From: Arthrobacter castelli DSM 16402
GTDB lineage: Bacteria > Actinomycetota > Actinomycetes > Actinomycetales > Micrococcaceae
DNA length: 64,000 nt
Direction of reading: 5' to 3'
Assembly (NCBI RefSeq): GCF_000430705.1
Contig: NZ_AUMN01000012.1
Span: 89,657-153,656 of the forward strand
Shown here: positions 52,457 to 61,106 of the stretch, piece by piece
How positions within the stretch are numbered: position 1 is the stretch's first letter
How the letters are laid out: the number at the start of each line of letters is the position of its first letter
Program-made: the position numbers and the translations under genes
The notes under the pieces: generated by a model
The model's input: the letters and a program-made list of their open reading frames with translations, nothing else
The model's database searches: none
Told to the model about the DNA's origin: nothing

Positions 52457-52583
52457 TCCACACAGTAAGAGCAGGACTCAATTTTGATCAGTATACTGAC
52501 GGAAAGTTGGCACATGTAGGTCCGGCTCTTCGATAGCAAGTGACAGTTTTCTTTGGCTCAATGACCGGGAAGGATCGATCGCC

Positions 52584-52928
52584 TTGTACTTCGGCATCAT
52601 CGTCATGGCGCTGCTGGCGATATTCGCTGTGGTGTTGCTCTATGCGCTCCATCAAGCCGTCAGTGTGCTGGCCGACCCGCTGAGAACACTTCCTTTCCAA
52701 TCGGGCTGGCTGCCCCGCCAACATGCCCTGTCCCGGTTCCACGCACGCTGGTATCCCGCCTCGATCGTCTTCCTCGCCTTCGACGTCGAGATGCTGTTCA
52801 TGTACCCCTGGGCGGTGGTTGTGGCTGATAAGGGGATCTCTGCGGTGGTGGAGATGTTCCTGTTCCTCGGCGCACTGCTGGTCGCCGTGGCGTGGGCATG
52901 GCGTGAGGGGGCCTTCCGATGGGCCTGA
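52584..52928 (+). CDS. nuoA: NuoA-like subunit of complex I membrane arm
   Basis: A 114-residue protein with three membrane segments and the NuoA signatures PFQSGW (normally PYECG) and ARWYPASIVFLAFDVEMLFMYP. NuoA contacts NuoJ/NuoK near the quinone site. The conserved loop cysteine of the YECG motif is absent. TTG start with GGAAGGA about 10 bases upstream. First gene of an eight-gene operon with overlapping ends. Confidence 0.85.
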   Translation: MYFGIIVMALLAIFAVVLLYALHQAVSVLADPLRTLPFQSGWLPRQHALSRFHARWYPASIVFLAFDVEMLFMYPWAVVVADKGISAVVEMFLFLGALLVAVAWAWREGAFRWA

Positions 52929-54253
52929 CCAAGATTCTCGCCGACGTGGCGGTCCGAGCGACACAGGTCCTCGTCGTCGAGGTCCCGGGCCAATGGCTCA
53001 CCCGCGTCGAGCTCGAACAGCAAATGCTGTGCCGTGGGTGGCGCCGGGCGTGGACCCCGGCAGACGCGGACGTACTCGCGGTGTGTGGTGTACCTGGTCC
53101 CGAACTGGCCGAAATAGTGGATCGCCTCTGGGAACAGATGCCCGGGCCCCGGGTCCGCGCTGACACCGTCTCACCTAAAGCCACAGGTCCCGCTCTCGAC
53201 GAGACCGCAGTTCTCCTGCTCGACACCGGCCATCACAGGACGGATGCCCGGCAGCGGACCCAGAGTCCCAGGATTCCCGAAGACCACAGCCAGATGGACC
53301 ACGGTGGGCACGAGAGCGACGCGGGGCACGGGGAAACGAATCACGGTGGACACGACGGCATGAGCGGTAACGAAGGCCAGGACCACGGCGGCGGCCACGA
53401 AGGCCACCAGGGCCATGGAGACATGGGCCATGAGGGTCACGAAAGCATGGAGCACGGCGACCACGAGGGCGACGAGAGCCACGAAGGCATGGGCCACGAG
53501 GGTCATGGCGGGATGGATCACAGCGGCCACGGTGGGCACGAAGGCATGGGCCATGGCGGTCATGGCGGGATGGATATGGCTCCGGAGGGGATTGCGCTGG
53601 CGCAGGGTGGGCCAGACCGGGACGGTCTGGAGATGGATGTGTTGCACCTGCCGCTCGGCCCTGTGCTTCCGTTCTGGCCGGCCGGTCTGGTACTGGATTG
53701 TTCACTGCAGGGCGATGTCGTGGTCGATGCCGCAGCGTCCGTCGTTGACGGCCACGACCACGGGGCCGGAGCCGGCGGCTCGACGGGTGTTGCACCTGCT
53801 GCGGCGGTCTGGTGTGACGGCGTCATGGCGCTGCTGGCGCTGACCGGAGCCGATGACGCGGCGGCTCGTTCCCGCCAGGCCCGGGACGCCCTGTTGCGTG
53901 GTGATCCGGCGGCTGCCCGGAAGACCGTCGTGCGGTTGCACCGGTCCGTCCGGAGGTCCTGGTTGCTGCGTTGGTCTCTGCGGGGAGTGTTACGGCTCGA
54001 TCAGTCCGATCTGGAACGTCACGGGTTGCCGGTGAGCTGCCGGGGCGACGCCTACGAGCGGCTGCTGTCAATGGTCGAACGGATCCGTGCCGGGCTCGGT
54101 GATACAGGTCCGGTTTCGGAGGAGGCTGGTGTGGTGCCGTGGCAGATGGTGCCGCACTTGGTCACTGGGTTGGAGCTGTCCGCTGTACGGCTGGCCGTGG
54201 CCAGTTTGTATCCGGGGCCGTTCCCGGCCGCCCGGGAGGTGGGGCATGCCTGA
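52919..54253 (+). CDS. His/Met-rich protein with NuoB- and NuoD-like ends
   Basis: A 444-residue protein. The first 90 residues (TPADADVLAVCGVPGPELAE and VDRLWEQMPGPRVR) resemble NuoB around its MPEP region but lack the N2-cluster cysteines. Residues about 120-220 are a dense His/Gly/Met tract (HEGMGHEGHGGMDHSGHGG). The C-terminus (LPVSCRGDAYERLLSMVERI) resembles a short piece of NuoD. No [4Fe-4S] site remains. It occupies the position of nuoB-nuoD between nuoA and nuoH. The tract recalls copper-binding segments of periplasmic copper proteins, but this protein has no signal peptide. It may be a metal-responsive cap replacing the electron-input arm (inferred). Confidence 0.65.
   Translation: MGLTKILADVAVRATQVLVVEVPGQWLTRVELEQQMLCRGWRRAWTPADADVLAVCGVPGPELAEIVDRLWEQMPGPRVRADTVSPKATGPALDETAVLLLDTGHHRTDARQRTQSPRIPEDHSQMDHGGHESDAGHGETNHGGHDGMSGNEGQDHGGGHEGHQGHGDMGHEGHESMEHGDHEGDESHEGMGHEGHGGMDHSGHGGHEGMGHGGHGGMDMAPEGIALAQGGPDRDGLEMDVLHLPLGPVLPFWPAGLVLDCSLQGDVVVDAAASVVDGHDHGAGAGGSTGVAPAAAVWCDGVMALLALTGADDAAARSRQARDALLRGDPAAARKTVVRLHRSVRRSWLLRWSLRGVLRLDQSDLERHGLPVSCRGDAYERLLSMVERIRAGLGDTGPVSEEAGVVPWQMVPHLVTGLELSAVRLAVASLYPGPFPAAREVGHA
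53281..53580 (+). repeat. His/Met/Gly-rich coding repeat tract
   Basis: Imperfect short repeats of GGCCACGAGGGC-type units encode HGGHEGMG/HEGHGGMD motifs over about 100 codons. The strong in-frame periodicity shows it is protein-level repetition. Likely a multi-site metal-binding segment and a place where copy number could vary. Confidence 0.7.
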
Positions 54254-55181
54254 CGATACTGTGGTGACCGTTGCCGCCGGGTGGGGTGTGCTGGCCGCGG
54301 TCCTCCTGTGCGCTCTGGCTGTCTTCGCGGTCGCTCTTGATGCGGTGTTGTCGGCCCGGGCCCAGGGTGCCGGTGGCGGATGGGCGGCTCCGCTGAGCCG
54401 TGCCGCCCGGCTGTTGCGGCAGCGCCGGCGCACGACCGTGGCCGCAGACACTTTACTGTGGCGTGCCGGTGGTGCCGGGATGTTTGTTGGCGCGTTCTTG
54501 ATGGTCGCGGTGATCCCGTTGGGCCGGTGGACGTTGTCTGATCTCAGCGTGGGTGTTGTCTGGTTCAATGCCGTCGATGTGATGGTCTGGGCCTTGGTGT
54601 GGCTGGTCGGCTGGGGCGCGAATTCGACGCATAGTCTGGTGGGCGGTTACCGGTTCCTGGCTCATGGGCTGGCCTATGAGCTGCCGCTGATGTTTGCGCT
54701 GGTGGCCCCGGCGATCGCTGCCGGCAGCCTCCGCGTGGCGGATGTGGCTGCCGCGCAGGATGATTTGTGGTTCGTGGTGTGGATGCCGGTGGCGTTCGTC
54801 GTCTACTTGATCGGGGTGATGGGTTTTTCCGTATGGGGTCCGTTTGCCCCGGCCCTGGCATCGGATATTGCCGGTGGGGTGCTGGCCGAGCTGTCGGGGG
54901 TGGACCGGTTGGTTTTCCTGGCCGGGCGGTATATGTTCCTGGCCGCCGGGGCGGCTTTCTCGGTGCCGTTGTTTTTGGGCGGTGGCGCCGGACCGGTCTT
55001 GCCGGGCTGGGCCTGGGTGCTGGTCAAGACCGTGGCGGTGTTGGCCGTGCTGGTGTGGCTGCGCCGGAAGGTGCCCCTGATGCGGCCGGACCGGTTCATG
55101 GAAATAGGGTGGATCCTCCTGCTTCCGGCTGCCGTGGTCCAGGACCTGGTGGTGTCTCTCATCGTTGTCTGGGAAGGCTGA
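54246..55181 (+). CDS. nuoH: NuoH-like subunit
   Basis: A 311-residue, roughly eight-helix protein matching NuoH in length and in conserved segments (LVGGYRFLAHGLAYELPLMF; FLAGRYMFLAAGAAF; MRPDRFMEIGW). The quinone-site loops are changed: the expected YGPNRVG loop reads AQGAGGG, and the expected PFDxPEAExEL loop reads PFAPALASDIAGG, losing acidic residues. Quinone reduction is therefore doubtful. The ATG overlaps the preceding gene by 8 bases. Confidence 0.85.
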   Translation: MPDDTVVTVAAGWGVLAAVLLCALAVFAVALDAVLSARAQGAGGGWAAPLSRAARLLRQRRRTTVAADTLLWRAGGAGMFVGAFLMVAVIPLGRWTLSDLSVGVVWFNAVDVMVWALVWLVGWGANSTHSLVGGYRFLAHGLAYELPLMFALVAPAIAAGSLRVADVAAAQDDLWFVVWMPVAFVVYLIGVMGFSVWGPFAPALASDIAGGVLAELSGVDRLVFLAGRYMFLAAGAAFSVPLFLGGGAGPVLPGWAWVLVKTVAVLAVLVWLRRKVPLMRPDRFMEIGWILLLPAAVVQDLVVSLIVVWEG

Positions 55182-55184
55182 ATC

Positions 55185-55748
55185 GTGCTGATCGGAATCG
55201 TTTTCTGGGTGCTGGCTGTGGTGGCTGTGGCTGCGGGAGTGGCCGTGTTCGTGGCCGATTCCATGGCCCGGGCGACGTATGCGCTGGCCGTTTCGTTCAT
55301 CGCCGTGGGCGTGCAGATCCTGCTGCTGCAGCAGAGCTACCTCGGGCTGATCACCATCTTGATGATGGTGATGGAGATGGCCGTGATGGCTGTCTACATG
55401 GTGATGTTCATGGGCATGAACCCGGCACTGATGCCGATGGACATGACCCACGGGAAAAAGACCGCGATTGGTGCCTCGGTCGGGGCTTTCGTCCTGTTGG
55501 CAGGCGGTGCCTTGCTCATCCCGTGGCCGCAGCGCCGCGGCGAACCACCCGACGAGCTGACCCATGCGCTTGGTCTCGAGATCATGGGCGAGAAGATGCT
55601 GGTGATGGCGGTGATCGGCCCTGTCATGGTCGCCACCATCGTGGCCGGGGTGGTGCTGGCCGCCGGCCGCACCCGTTATGACCGTTTCGGCGACGATCTG
55701 CACCGGCGTCCGGGCGACGACCCTCAATCAGGGGGTGTGGGCCGATGA
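55185..55748 (+). CDS. nuoJ: NuoJ-like subunit
   Basis: A 187-residue, five-helix protein matching NuoJ in length, with MARATYALAVSFIAVGVQIL in its first half. It contains a methionine-rich stretch (MMVMEMAVMAVYMVMFMGMN and PMDM) denser than usual for NuoJ. GTG start 4 bases after nuoH; the end overlaps nuoK. Confidence 0.85.
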   Translation: MLIGIVFWVLAVVAVAAGVAVFVADSMARATYALAVSFIAVGVQILLLQQSYLGLITILMMVMEMAVMAVYMVMFMGMNPALMPMDMTHGKKTAIGASVGAFVLLAGGALLIPWPQRRGEPPDELTHALGLEIMGEKMLVMAVIGPVMVATIVAGVVLAAGRTRYDRFGDDLHRRPGDDPQSGGVGR

Positions 55749-56047
55749 CCCTCGAAGCTGTACTGGTGGTGGCCGCCGCATTGTTCGCGGTCGGCCTTTA
55801 CGGTGCCCTGTCCCAGCAGGTCGTCGTGATGGTGATGATGGGATTGGAGCTGATGATCAACGGGGTGCTGTTGGCTGCGGCCGGGTTCTGGTGGTTCCTC
55901 GCGCCTGATCCCTCGGGACAGGTTCTGCTGCTGGTGGTGTTGGCTGCGATGACGGTGGAGATGGCTATGGGTTTCGCCGTGGCCACGCTGCTGCACCGCC
56001 GCAGGCAGACGGATATGACCGATATGAGCCAGGAGCTGTCCCAATGA
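55745..56047 (+). CDS. nuoK: NuoK-like subunit
   Basis: A 100-residue, three-helix protein, the same length as E. coli NuoK. Conserved glutamates are present in MGLELMINGV and AAMTVEMAMG, so the antiporter-like pathway looks intact here. The ends overlap nuoJ and nuoL by 4 bases (ATGA). Confidence 0.9.
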   Translation: MTLEAVLVVAAALFAVGLYGALSQQVVVMVMMGLELMINGVLLAAAGFWWFLAPDPSGQVLLLVVLAAMTVEMAMGFAVATLLHRRRQTDMTDMSQELSQ

Positions 56048-57876
56048 CCGCGGTTCAGGCTGCACTGCTGGTCATGGTTGCGCTTCCCGCCGCCGCCGGT
56101 GCTGTGCTCACCCTGACCCGGACGCACCGCGTGGCGGCCCCGATCGCGGTGGCAACGGCCGGGCTCACGACCGCCTTGGCGTTCGCCAGCGCGCTGGCGC
56201 GGCCCGCGGTGTCGTACCCGTTTGTGGCCGGCGCCGACTTCGCGCTTCAAGTCGATGCCCTCGCTGCGCTGACCGTGCCGATGATCGCCGCAGTGACGTT
56301 GCTGGTGCTGGTCTTCGCGGCCCGAAGCATCCGGCAATCCCGGTCCCGCTTCCACGGACTGATGCTGATCTTTTCGGCGGCCGCCCTGACCACTGCGACG
56401 GCCGCAAGCCTGCCGGCGCTGCTGTTCGCCTGGGAGGTGATGGGGGCGACCTCTTATGCGCTGATCGGGTTCTGGTGGCGGGACTCAGCCCGTGTATCGG
56501 CGGGTCTGACGGCCTTCCTCACCACCCGCACCGCGGATCTGGGCCTCTACGTCGCCGCCGGCGCCGCGCTGGCCGGCGGTGCGGGCATGGGCCTGGCCGA
56601 TCTGCCGGCCGCCGCGGACCCGTGGCGCCACGTCGCGACAGCGGGGATCGTGGTGGCGGCTCTGGGCAAGGCCGCGCAGCTGCCCTTCTCCTTCTGGCTC
56701 TCAGCAGCGATGAAAGGTCCCAGCCCGGTCAGTGCGCTGCTGCACTCCGCGGCGATGGTCGCCATGGGCGCATACCTGCTGTTACGCGTCGAACCCCTGC
56801 TGGCCTCGACCGGCTGGGCCGGGCCGGCGACCGCTTGGATCGGTGTGCTCACAGCGGTGCTCATGGGGGTCGTGGCACTGGGGCAGCGGGAGCTCAAGCA
56901 GCTGCTGGCCGCCTCCACAATCGCCCAGCTTGGCTTCGTGGTCCTCGCCGCCGGAGTAGGTACGGTCAGCGGCGGCGCCACCCATCTGGTGGCGCACGCG
57001 TTCGTGAAGGCTCTGTTATTCCTGACCGCTGGTGCGTGGCTAAGCGCATTGGGCACCGAGAAAATTGCCGAACTGCGCGGCGCGGCCCGCCCGTGGCCGA
57101 TCGTGGGTGTGACCGCGACCGTGGCGGCGCTGGCCCTGGCCGGGATCGCTCCGCTGTCGCTGTGGGCCACGAAGGACGCCGTGCTCACCGCCGCACTCGA
57201 ATCCTCCGGCTGGCTCTATGCTGCAGGACTGGCCGCTGCTGCATTGTCGGCGGCTTATGCCGGCAAGATCCTGTGGGTCGTGTGGCGCCGCGGCCCCCGC
57301 ACGAAAGTCCGGGCCAACGACGCCGGCAGAATCAGCGCTGTGGAACAGGCTCCGTTGGTCGTGCTCGGCGTCGGCGCAGCCGTGCTGGGCGTGCTCGCCC
57401 TGCCCCCGCTCAGCGGTGTGCTCGCCGATGCGCTGGGCGGACACGCGGCAATTTCGGTTGCCGGGCTGACGGTCTCGGCCGGGATCGCGGCGTTGGTGTT
57501 GCTGCTGATGTTACGGCTGCGTGCTCCGGAGCCGCGATGGGCTTTGCGGTGGTTGGGCTTGGAGGCAGCCGCCCACGCCGTCGTTGTCCGTCCGTGCCTG
57601 GCCCTGGCACGCGCCCTGGCACGGTTCGATGACCACGTCCTGGACCGGGCCGTGATGGCTTTGGCTGCTGCCGTCCCGGTGCTGGCCCGGGCTGCCGCCG
57701 GCGCCGACGACGACGGGCTCGACCGGGGCGTTGAGGCCGTGGCCGGGCGGGTCCGGCGGCTCGGGCAGGTGGCCCGGGTCCCGCAGACCGGGGCCGTGCA
57801 CCAGTACTTCCTCCAGACCGTCGCGGTTTTTACCGCCGGCGGCGTGATCTGGTCCGTCTACGCCGTGATGGGATAA
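56044..57876 (+). CDS. nuoL: NuoL-like antiporter subunit
   Basis: A 610-residue protein, nearly the same length as E. coli NuoL (613). Key residues are present: Glu in LFAWEVMGATSYALIGFW, Lys in LGKAAQLPFSFWLSAAMKG, and the conserved STIAQLGFV and HLVAHAFVKALLFL segments. The long lateral helix region is present at the C-terminus. It would move protons (or Na+) across the membrane if coupled. Confidence 0.92.
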   Translation: MTAVQAALLVMVALPAAAGAVLTLTRTHRVAAPIAVATAGLTTALAFASALARPAVSYPFVAGADFALQVDALAALTVPMIAAVTLLVLVFAARSIRQSRSRFHGLMLIFSAAALTTATAASLPALLFAWEVMGATSYALIGFWWRDSARVSAGLTAFLTTRTADLGLYVAAGAALAGGAGMGLADLPAAADPWRHVATAGIVVAALGKAAQLPFSFWLSAAMKGPSPVSALLHSAAMVAMGAYLLLRVEPLLASTGWAGPATAWIGVLTAVLMGVVALGQRELKQLLAASTIAQLGFVVLAAGVGTVSGGATHLVAHAFVKALLFLTAGAWLSALGTEKIAELRGAARPWPIVGVTATVAALALAGIAPLSLWATKDAVLTAALESSGWLYAAGLAAAALSAAYAGKILWVVWRRGPRTKVRANDAGRISAVEQAPLVVLGVGAAVLGVLALPPLSGVLADALGGHAAISVAGLTVSAGIAALVLLLMLRLRAPEPRWALRWLGLEAAAHAVVVRPCLALARALARFDDHVLDRAVMALAAAVPVLARAAAGADDDGLDRGVEAVAGRVRRLGQVARVPQTGAVHQYFLQTVAVFTAGGVIWSVYAVMG

Positions 57877-57878
57877 GC

Positions 57879-59369
57879 ATGCTGAGTTTGATTGTCTTCC
57901 TGCCCCTGGTGATCGCCGCCGTCATGGCAGCGGTGCCCTCGATCGGCCCTGCGGCCGCCAGGTGGACGTGGGTCGCCGTCAGCGCCGCCGAGCTGGTGCT
58001 CGTCGGTGCACTCTGGGCCGGTTACGAGGATCCTGGCCCGAATGGGTTGGCGTTCGAGGAGCAGGTGCCTTGGATCCCGGGGGTCAACAGCAGCTACCAC
58101 GTCGGGGTGGACGGGCTGTCATTGCCCCTGCTGGCCATGACCGCGGTCGTTTTCCTGGCTTGTGCCGTCTACGCCCTCAAGGATTCGGCACGGTCGCGCG
58201 CCCAGTCGGCGCTGTTCCTGTTCCTGCAGGGTGTGAGCTTCGGGGTGTTCGTCTCCGCCGATCTCATCTTGTTCTTCGTGTTCTTCGATCTGTCCATCGT
58301 GGGCATGTACTTCGTGATCGCCGGGTGGGGGCACGGTAACGCCGCGCGTTCGGCCCTGAAATTCTTCCTCTACACGTTCCTTGGATCCCTCGCCCTGCTG
58401 CTGGGCTTCATCGGGCTCTACGTGGGTTCGGACCCGCACAGCTTCGACATCCCCGAACTGGTAGGGGCCGCCCCGCTGGAGAACAATCCGGTGGCCGGGC
58501 CTCTGGTGATGGCGGCGATCCTGGTGGGGCTGGCCGTGAAGACGCCCACCGTTCCCTTCCACACCTGGCTGCCGCCGGCGCATACGGATGCGCCGGCCAT
58601 CGGCTCGGCCGTGCTGGCGGCGGTGCTGCTGAAGATGGGCACCTACGGGTTCGTGCGCATCGCCATGCCGATCCTGCCCGATGCGTGGCGGGCCTGGGCC
58701 TGGCCGATCGTGGTCATCGGTATTGTCTCGGTGCTGTACGGGGCGTTGGTGGCACTGGCACAGACCAACCTCAAACGCATGATTGCCTACACGTCGGTGA
58801 ACCATATGGGCTACATTGTCCTGGCCCTGGGAGCGGTGGGGCTCGTCGTTGATGACACCGCCGCCGCCCGTTCGGTGGCAGTGACCGGCGCGGTCGTGCA
58901 GATGGTCAGCCACGGACTGATCACGGCCGCGCTCTTCCTGCTGGCCGGGGTGATGCGGGCCAGGGCCGGCACTTACGATATGGACTCCTTCGGTGGCCTG
59001 GCGGGCCCGGCGCCGCGCTACGCGACACTGTTCGCCATCGCGGCGTTCGCCTCTCTGGGCCTGCCAGGATTATCCGGGTTCATCGCCGAGTTCCAGATCT
59101 TTGCCGGCAGCATCGCCCTCGCCCCGATCACCGCGATCGCGCTGCCGGGCATTTTGATCACCGCCGCTTTGTTCCTGCGGGCGCTGCAGCGGGTCTTCAC
59201 CGGATCCACACAGGGCCAGTCGCACGGATTCGCCGACGTGTCCGGCCGGCAACTGTGGTCGGTCGGCCCGTTACTGGCCCTGTCACTGCTCATCGGGGTG
59301 CTGCCCCAGGTGTTGCTCGCGGTGATCGAACCGGCCTCGGCCGCCCTCGTTGGCCTGGTCGGGCGGTAA
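57879..59369 (+). CDS. nuoM: NuoM-like antiporter subunit
   Basis: A 496-residue protein close to E. coli NuoM (509). Lysines in LAVKTPTVPFHTWLPPAHTD and VLLKMGTYGF are kept. The motif normally carrying the essential TM5 glutamate (WELM..PMYFLI) reads FFDLSIVGMYFVI, with Asp instead of Glu. It starts 2 bases after nuoL. Confidence 0.92.
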   Translation: MLSLIVFLPLVIAAVMAAVPSIGPAAARWTWVAVSAAELVLVGALWAGYEDPGPNGLAFEEQVPWIPGVNSSYHVGVDGLSLPLLAMTAVVFLACAVYALKDSARSRAQSALFLFLQGVSFGVFVSADLILFFVFFDLSIVGMYFVIAGWGHGNAARSALKFFLYTFLGSLALLLGFIGLYVGSDPHSFDIPELVGAAPLENNPVAGPLVMAAILVGLAVKTPTVPFHTWLPPAHTDAPAIGSAVLAAVLLKMGTYGFVRIAMPILPDAWRAWAWPIVVIGIVSVLYGALVALAQTNLKRMIAYTSVNHMGYIVLALGAVGLVVDDTAAARSVAVTGAVVQMVSHGLITAALFLLAGVMRARAGTYDMDSFGGLAGPAPRYATLFAIAAFASLGLPGLSGFIAEFQIFAGSIALAPITAIALPGILITAALFLRALQRVFTGSTQGQSHGFADVSGRQLWSVGPLLALSLLIGVLPQVLLAVIEPASAALVGLVGR

Positions 59370-59372
59370 CCG

Positions 59373-60812
59373 GTGCAGACTTCAATGCAGATGCAACCGG
59401 CACTTTTACTGCCCGAGATCATCATCTTCGCCGGTGGCCTCGCCGTGCTGTTGGGTGGATCGTTCCTGCCCCGGCACCGGCAGTGGATCGCCCGCGCCGT
59501 GGCCGCCGCCGCCCTGCTGGGCGCCGCGGCCACCGCCGCCGTGGCGATGGCCGGGACCGCGCAGACCGGGTTCTCCGGCACCTTCACCGTGGACACCGCC
59601 ACCGGCGCTGCACGGGTAATCGCCGCGGTGACCACCCTGTTGGTCCTGGGAGTGGCCGGCGGGGAAATCGCTGGCTCCCCGCGGGAGTCCGACACCTACG
59701 CGCTGCTGCTCTTCGCCACCACCGGCACGATGGTGCTGGCCGGCACGACCGATCTGCTGGTGCTTATCGTTGGGTTCCTGCTGGCCAGCATCCCCCTCTA
59801 CGGGATCGTGGGCCTCACCGGCGGCGCCTCCGGCGCTGAAGCGGCGATGAAGACCTACCTCATGGGGGCACTGTCCGGCATCGTGCTCATGCTCGGGGCC
59901 ACCGTGCTCTACGCCCTGGCCGGCGGCACCGGCTACGCGAGGCTCGCCGACGAGCTGCCCGCAGCGCCGGCCGCGGCCGTGGGCGTAGGCGTATTGTGCG
60001 TGCTCACCGGGCTGCTGTTCAAAGCCGGCGGGGTGCCCGTCCACTTCTGGGTACCCGACGCCGCGCAAGGATCCGGCGTCACCGCCGCGACCTTCCTGAC
60101 CACCGTGCCCAAAATCGGAGCACTGGTGGCCGTGTATCGGCTCGTGGCCACCGTCTCGACCGGGAACGACTCCTGGTTGATCGTCGCCGCGGTACTGGCC
60201 ACGGCCTCGATGTTCCTGGGCAATCTCGCCGCCTACTGGCAACGCGATCCCCGCCGGCTGCTGGGCTGGTCAACCGTGGCCCAAGTCGGGTTCCTGCTCG
60301 TGCCCATAGCCGCCGCTGGCCGCAGCGACCTCGCCCTGCCCTCGCTGCTGTTCTATCTCGCCGCCTACGCCCCCACTAACGTTGCCGCTTTCGCCGTCAC
60401 CGCAGCCCTGCCCAAGCACCGCGAACTCGCCGCCTACCGTGGCCTGGCCAGAACCCGCCCCGGACTGGCACTGGCATTGCTCGCCGCGCTGCTCGGACTG
60501 GTGGGCACCCCACCACTGGCCGTGTTCGTCGGCAAACTCACCACCGCCACCGCCGCCTGGGACAGCGGATACGGCTGGCTGGCACTGGTGGTGATGCTCA
60601 ACAGCCTGCTCAGCCTCTTCTACTACCTGCGCTGGTTCGGCCCCGTCTTCGCCCGTCCGGCCGAGGACACCCAGGGCTTTCCCCGCCCCGGCGGGGCGGC
60701 CGACTGGCCCACAGCCACCGCCGTCACCGCCGCGACCGCGGGCTTGGGACTCGGTATCCTCGCCGGTATCGTCTGGGCAGCTCTGGAAGGACCGCTGCTA
60801 CTTCAGGGCTAA
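59373..60812 (+). CDS. nuoN: NuoN-like antiporter subunit
   Basis: A 479-residue protein close to E. coli NuoN (485). Lysines in LLFKAGGVPVHFWVPDAAQG and TTVPKIGAL are kept. The TM5 segment that normally carries a glutamate (GIELLSLPL) reads GFLLASIPL, so the acidic residue is lost. GTG start 3 bases after nuoM. Last gene of the operon. Confidence 0.9.
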   Translation: MQTSMQMQPALLLPEIIIFAGGLAVLLGGSFLPRHRQWIARAVAAAALLGAAATAAVAMAGTAQTGFSGTFTVDTATGAARVIAAVTTLLVLGVAGGEIAGSPRESDTYALLLFATTGTMVLAGTTDLLVLIVGFLLASIPLYGIVGLTGGASGAEAAMKTYLMGALSGIVLMLGATVLYALAGGTGYARLADELPAAPAAAVGVGVLCVLTGLLFKAGGVPVHFWVPDAAQGSGVTAATFLTTVPKIGALVAVYRLVATVSTGNDSWLIVAAVLATASMFLGNLAAYWQRDPRRLLGWSTVAQVGFLLVPIAAAGRSDLALPSLLFYLAAYAPTNVAAFAVTAALPKHRELAAYRGLARTRPGLALALLAALLGLVGTPPLAVFVGKLTTATAAWDSGYGWLALVVMLNSLLSLFYYLRWFGPVFARPAEDTQGFPRPGGAADWPTATAVTAATAGLGLGILAGIVWAALEGPLLLQG

Positions 60813-61106
60813 CCACCGAGGAGCTTGATTGACCGGTGCGGCCGCAGGTGGGTCAGACAAGGTTATGTGATCGTATTCTCGGGATTGGCCCGCGGGAAGT
60901 GAGGAAACTGAGCTGGACCAGGGGGGGGTAGGAATCAAAGCCGCCCTTTGAGGGTGCCTGCCGGTCTGCACGGAGCTACCGATGGGAAACGACAGCTCCC
61001 GCTCATCATTTGCATGCATGAGGCAGATTCGACTGTACCAGTCCCGGGAAGCGTCCCACATGGACTGCTTGTCACGATTATCTTGGCCCGGACTGCATGA
61101 CGTTGA
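60813..61106. other. Convergent intergenic region
   Basis: 294 bases between the ends of nuoN and the M23 peptidase gene. A G-run (nine Gs near 60921-60929) is present. No clear terminator hairpin or gene was found. Confidence 0.4.

Noticed and set aside
53281..53580. Could the short tandem repeats be a CRISPR or DNA-level satellite?
   Set aside because: Repeats keep the reading frame, vary at third positions and encode a consistent His/Met/Gly pattern; no spacers.
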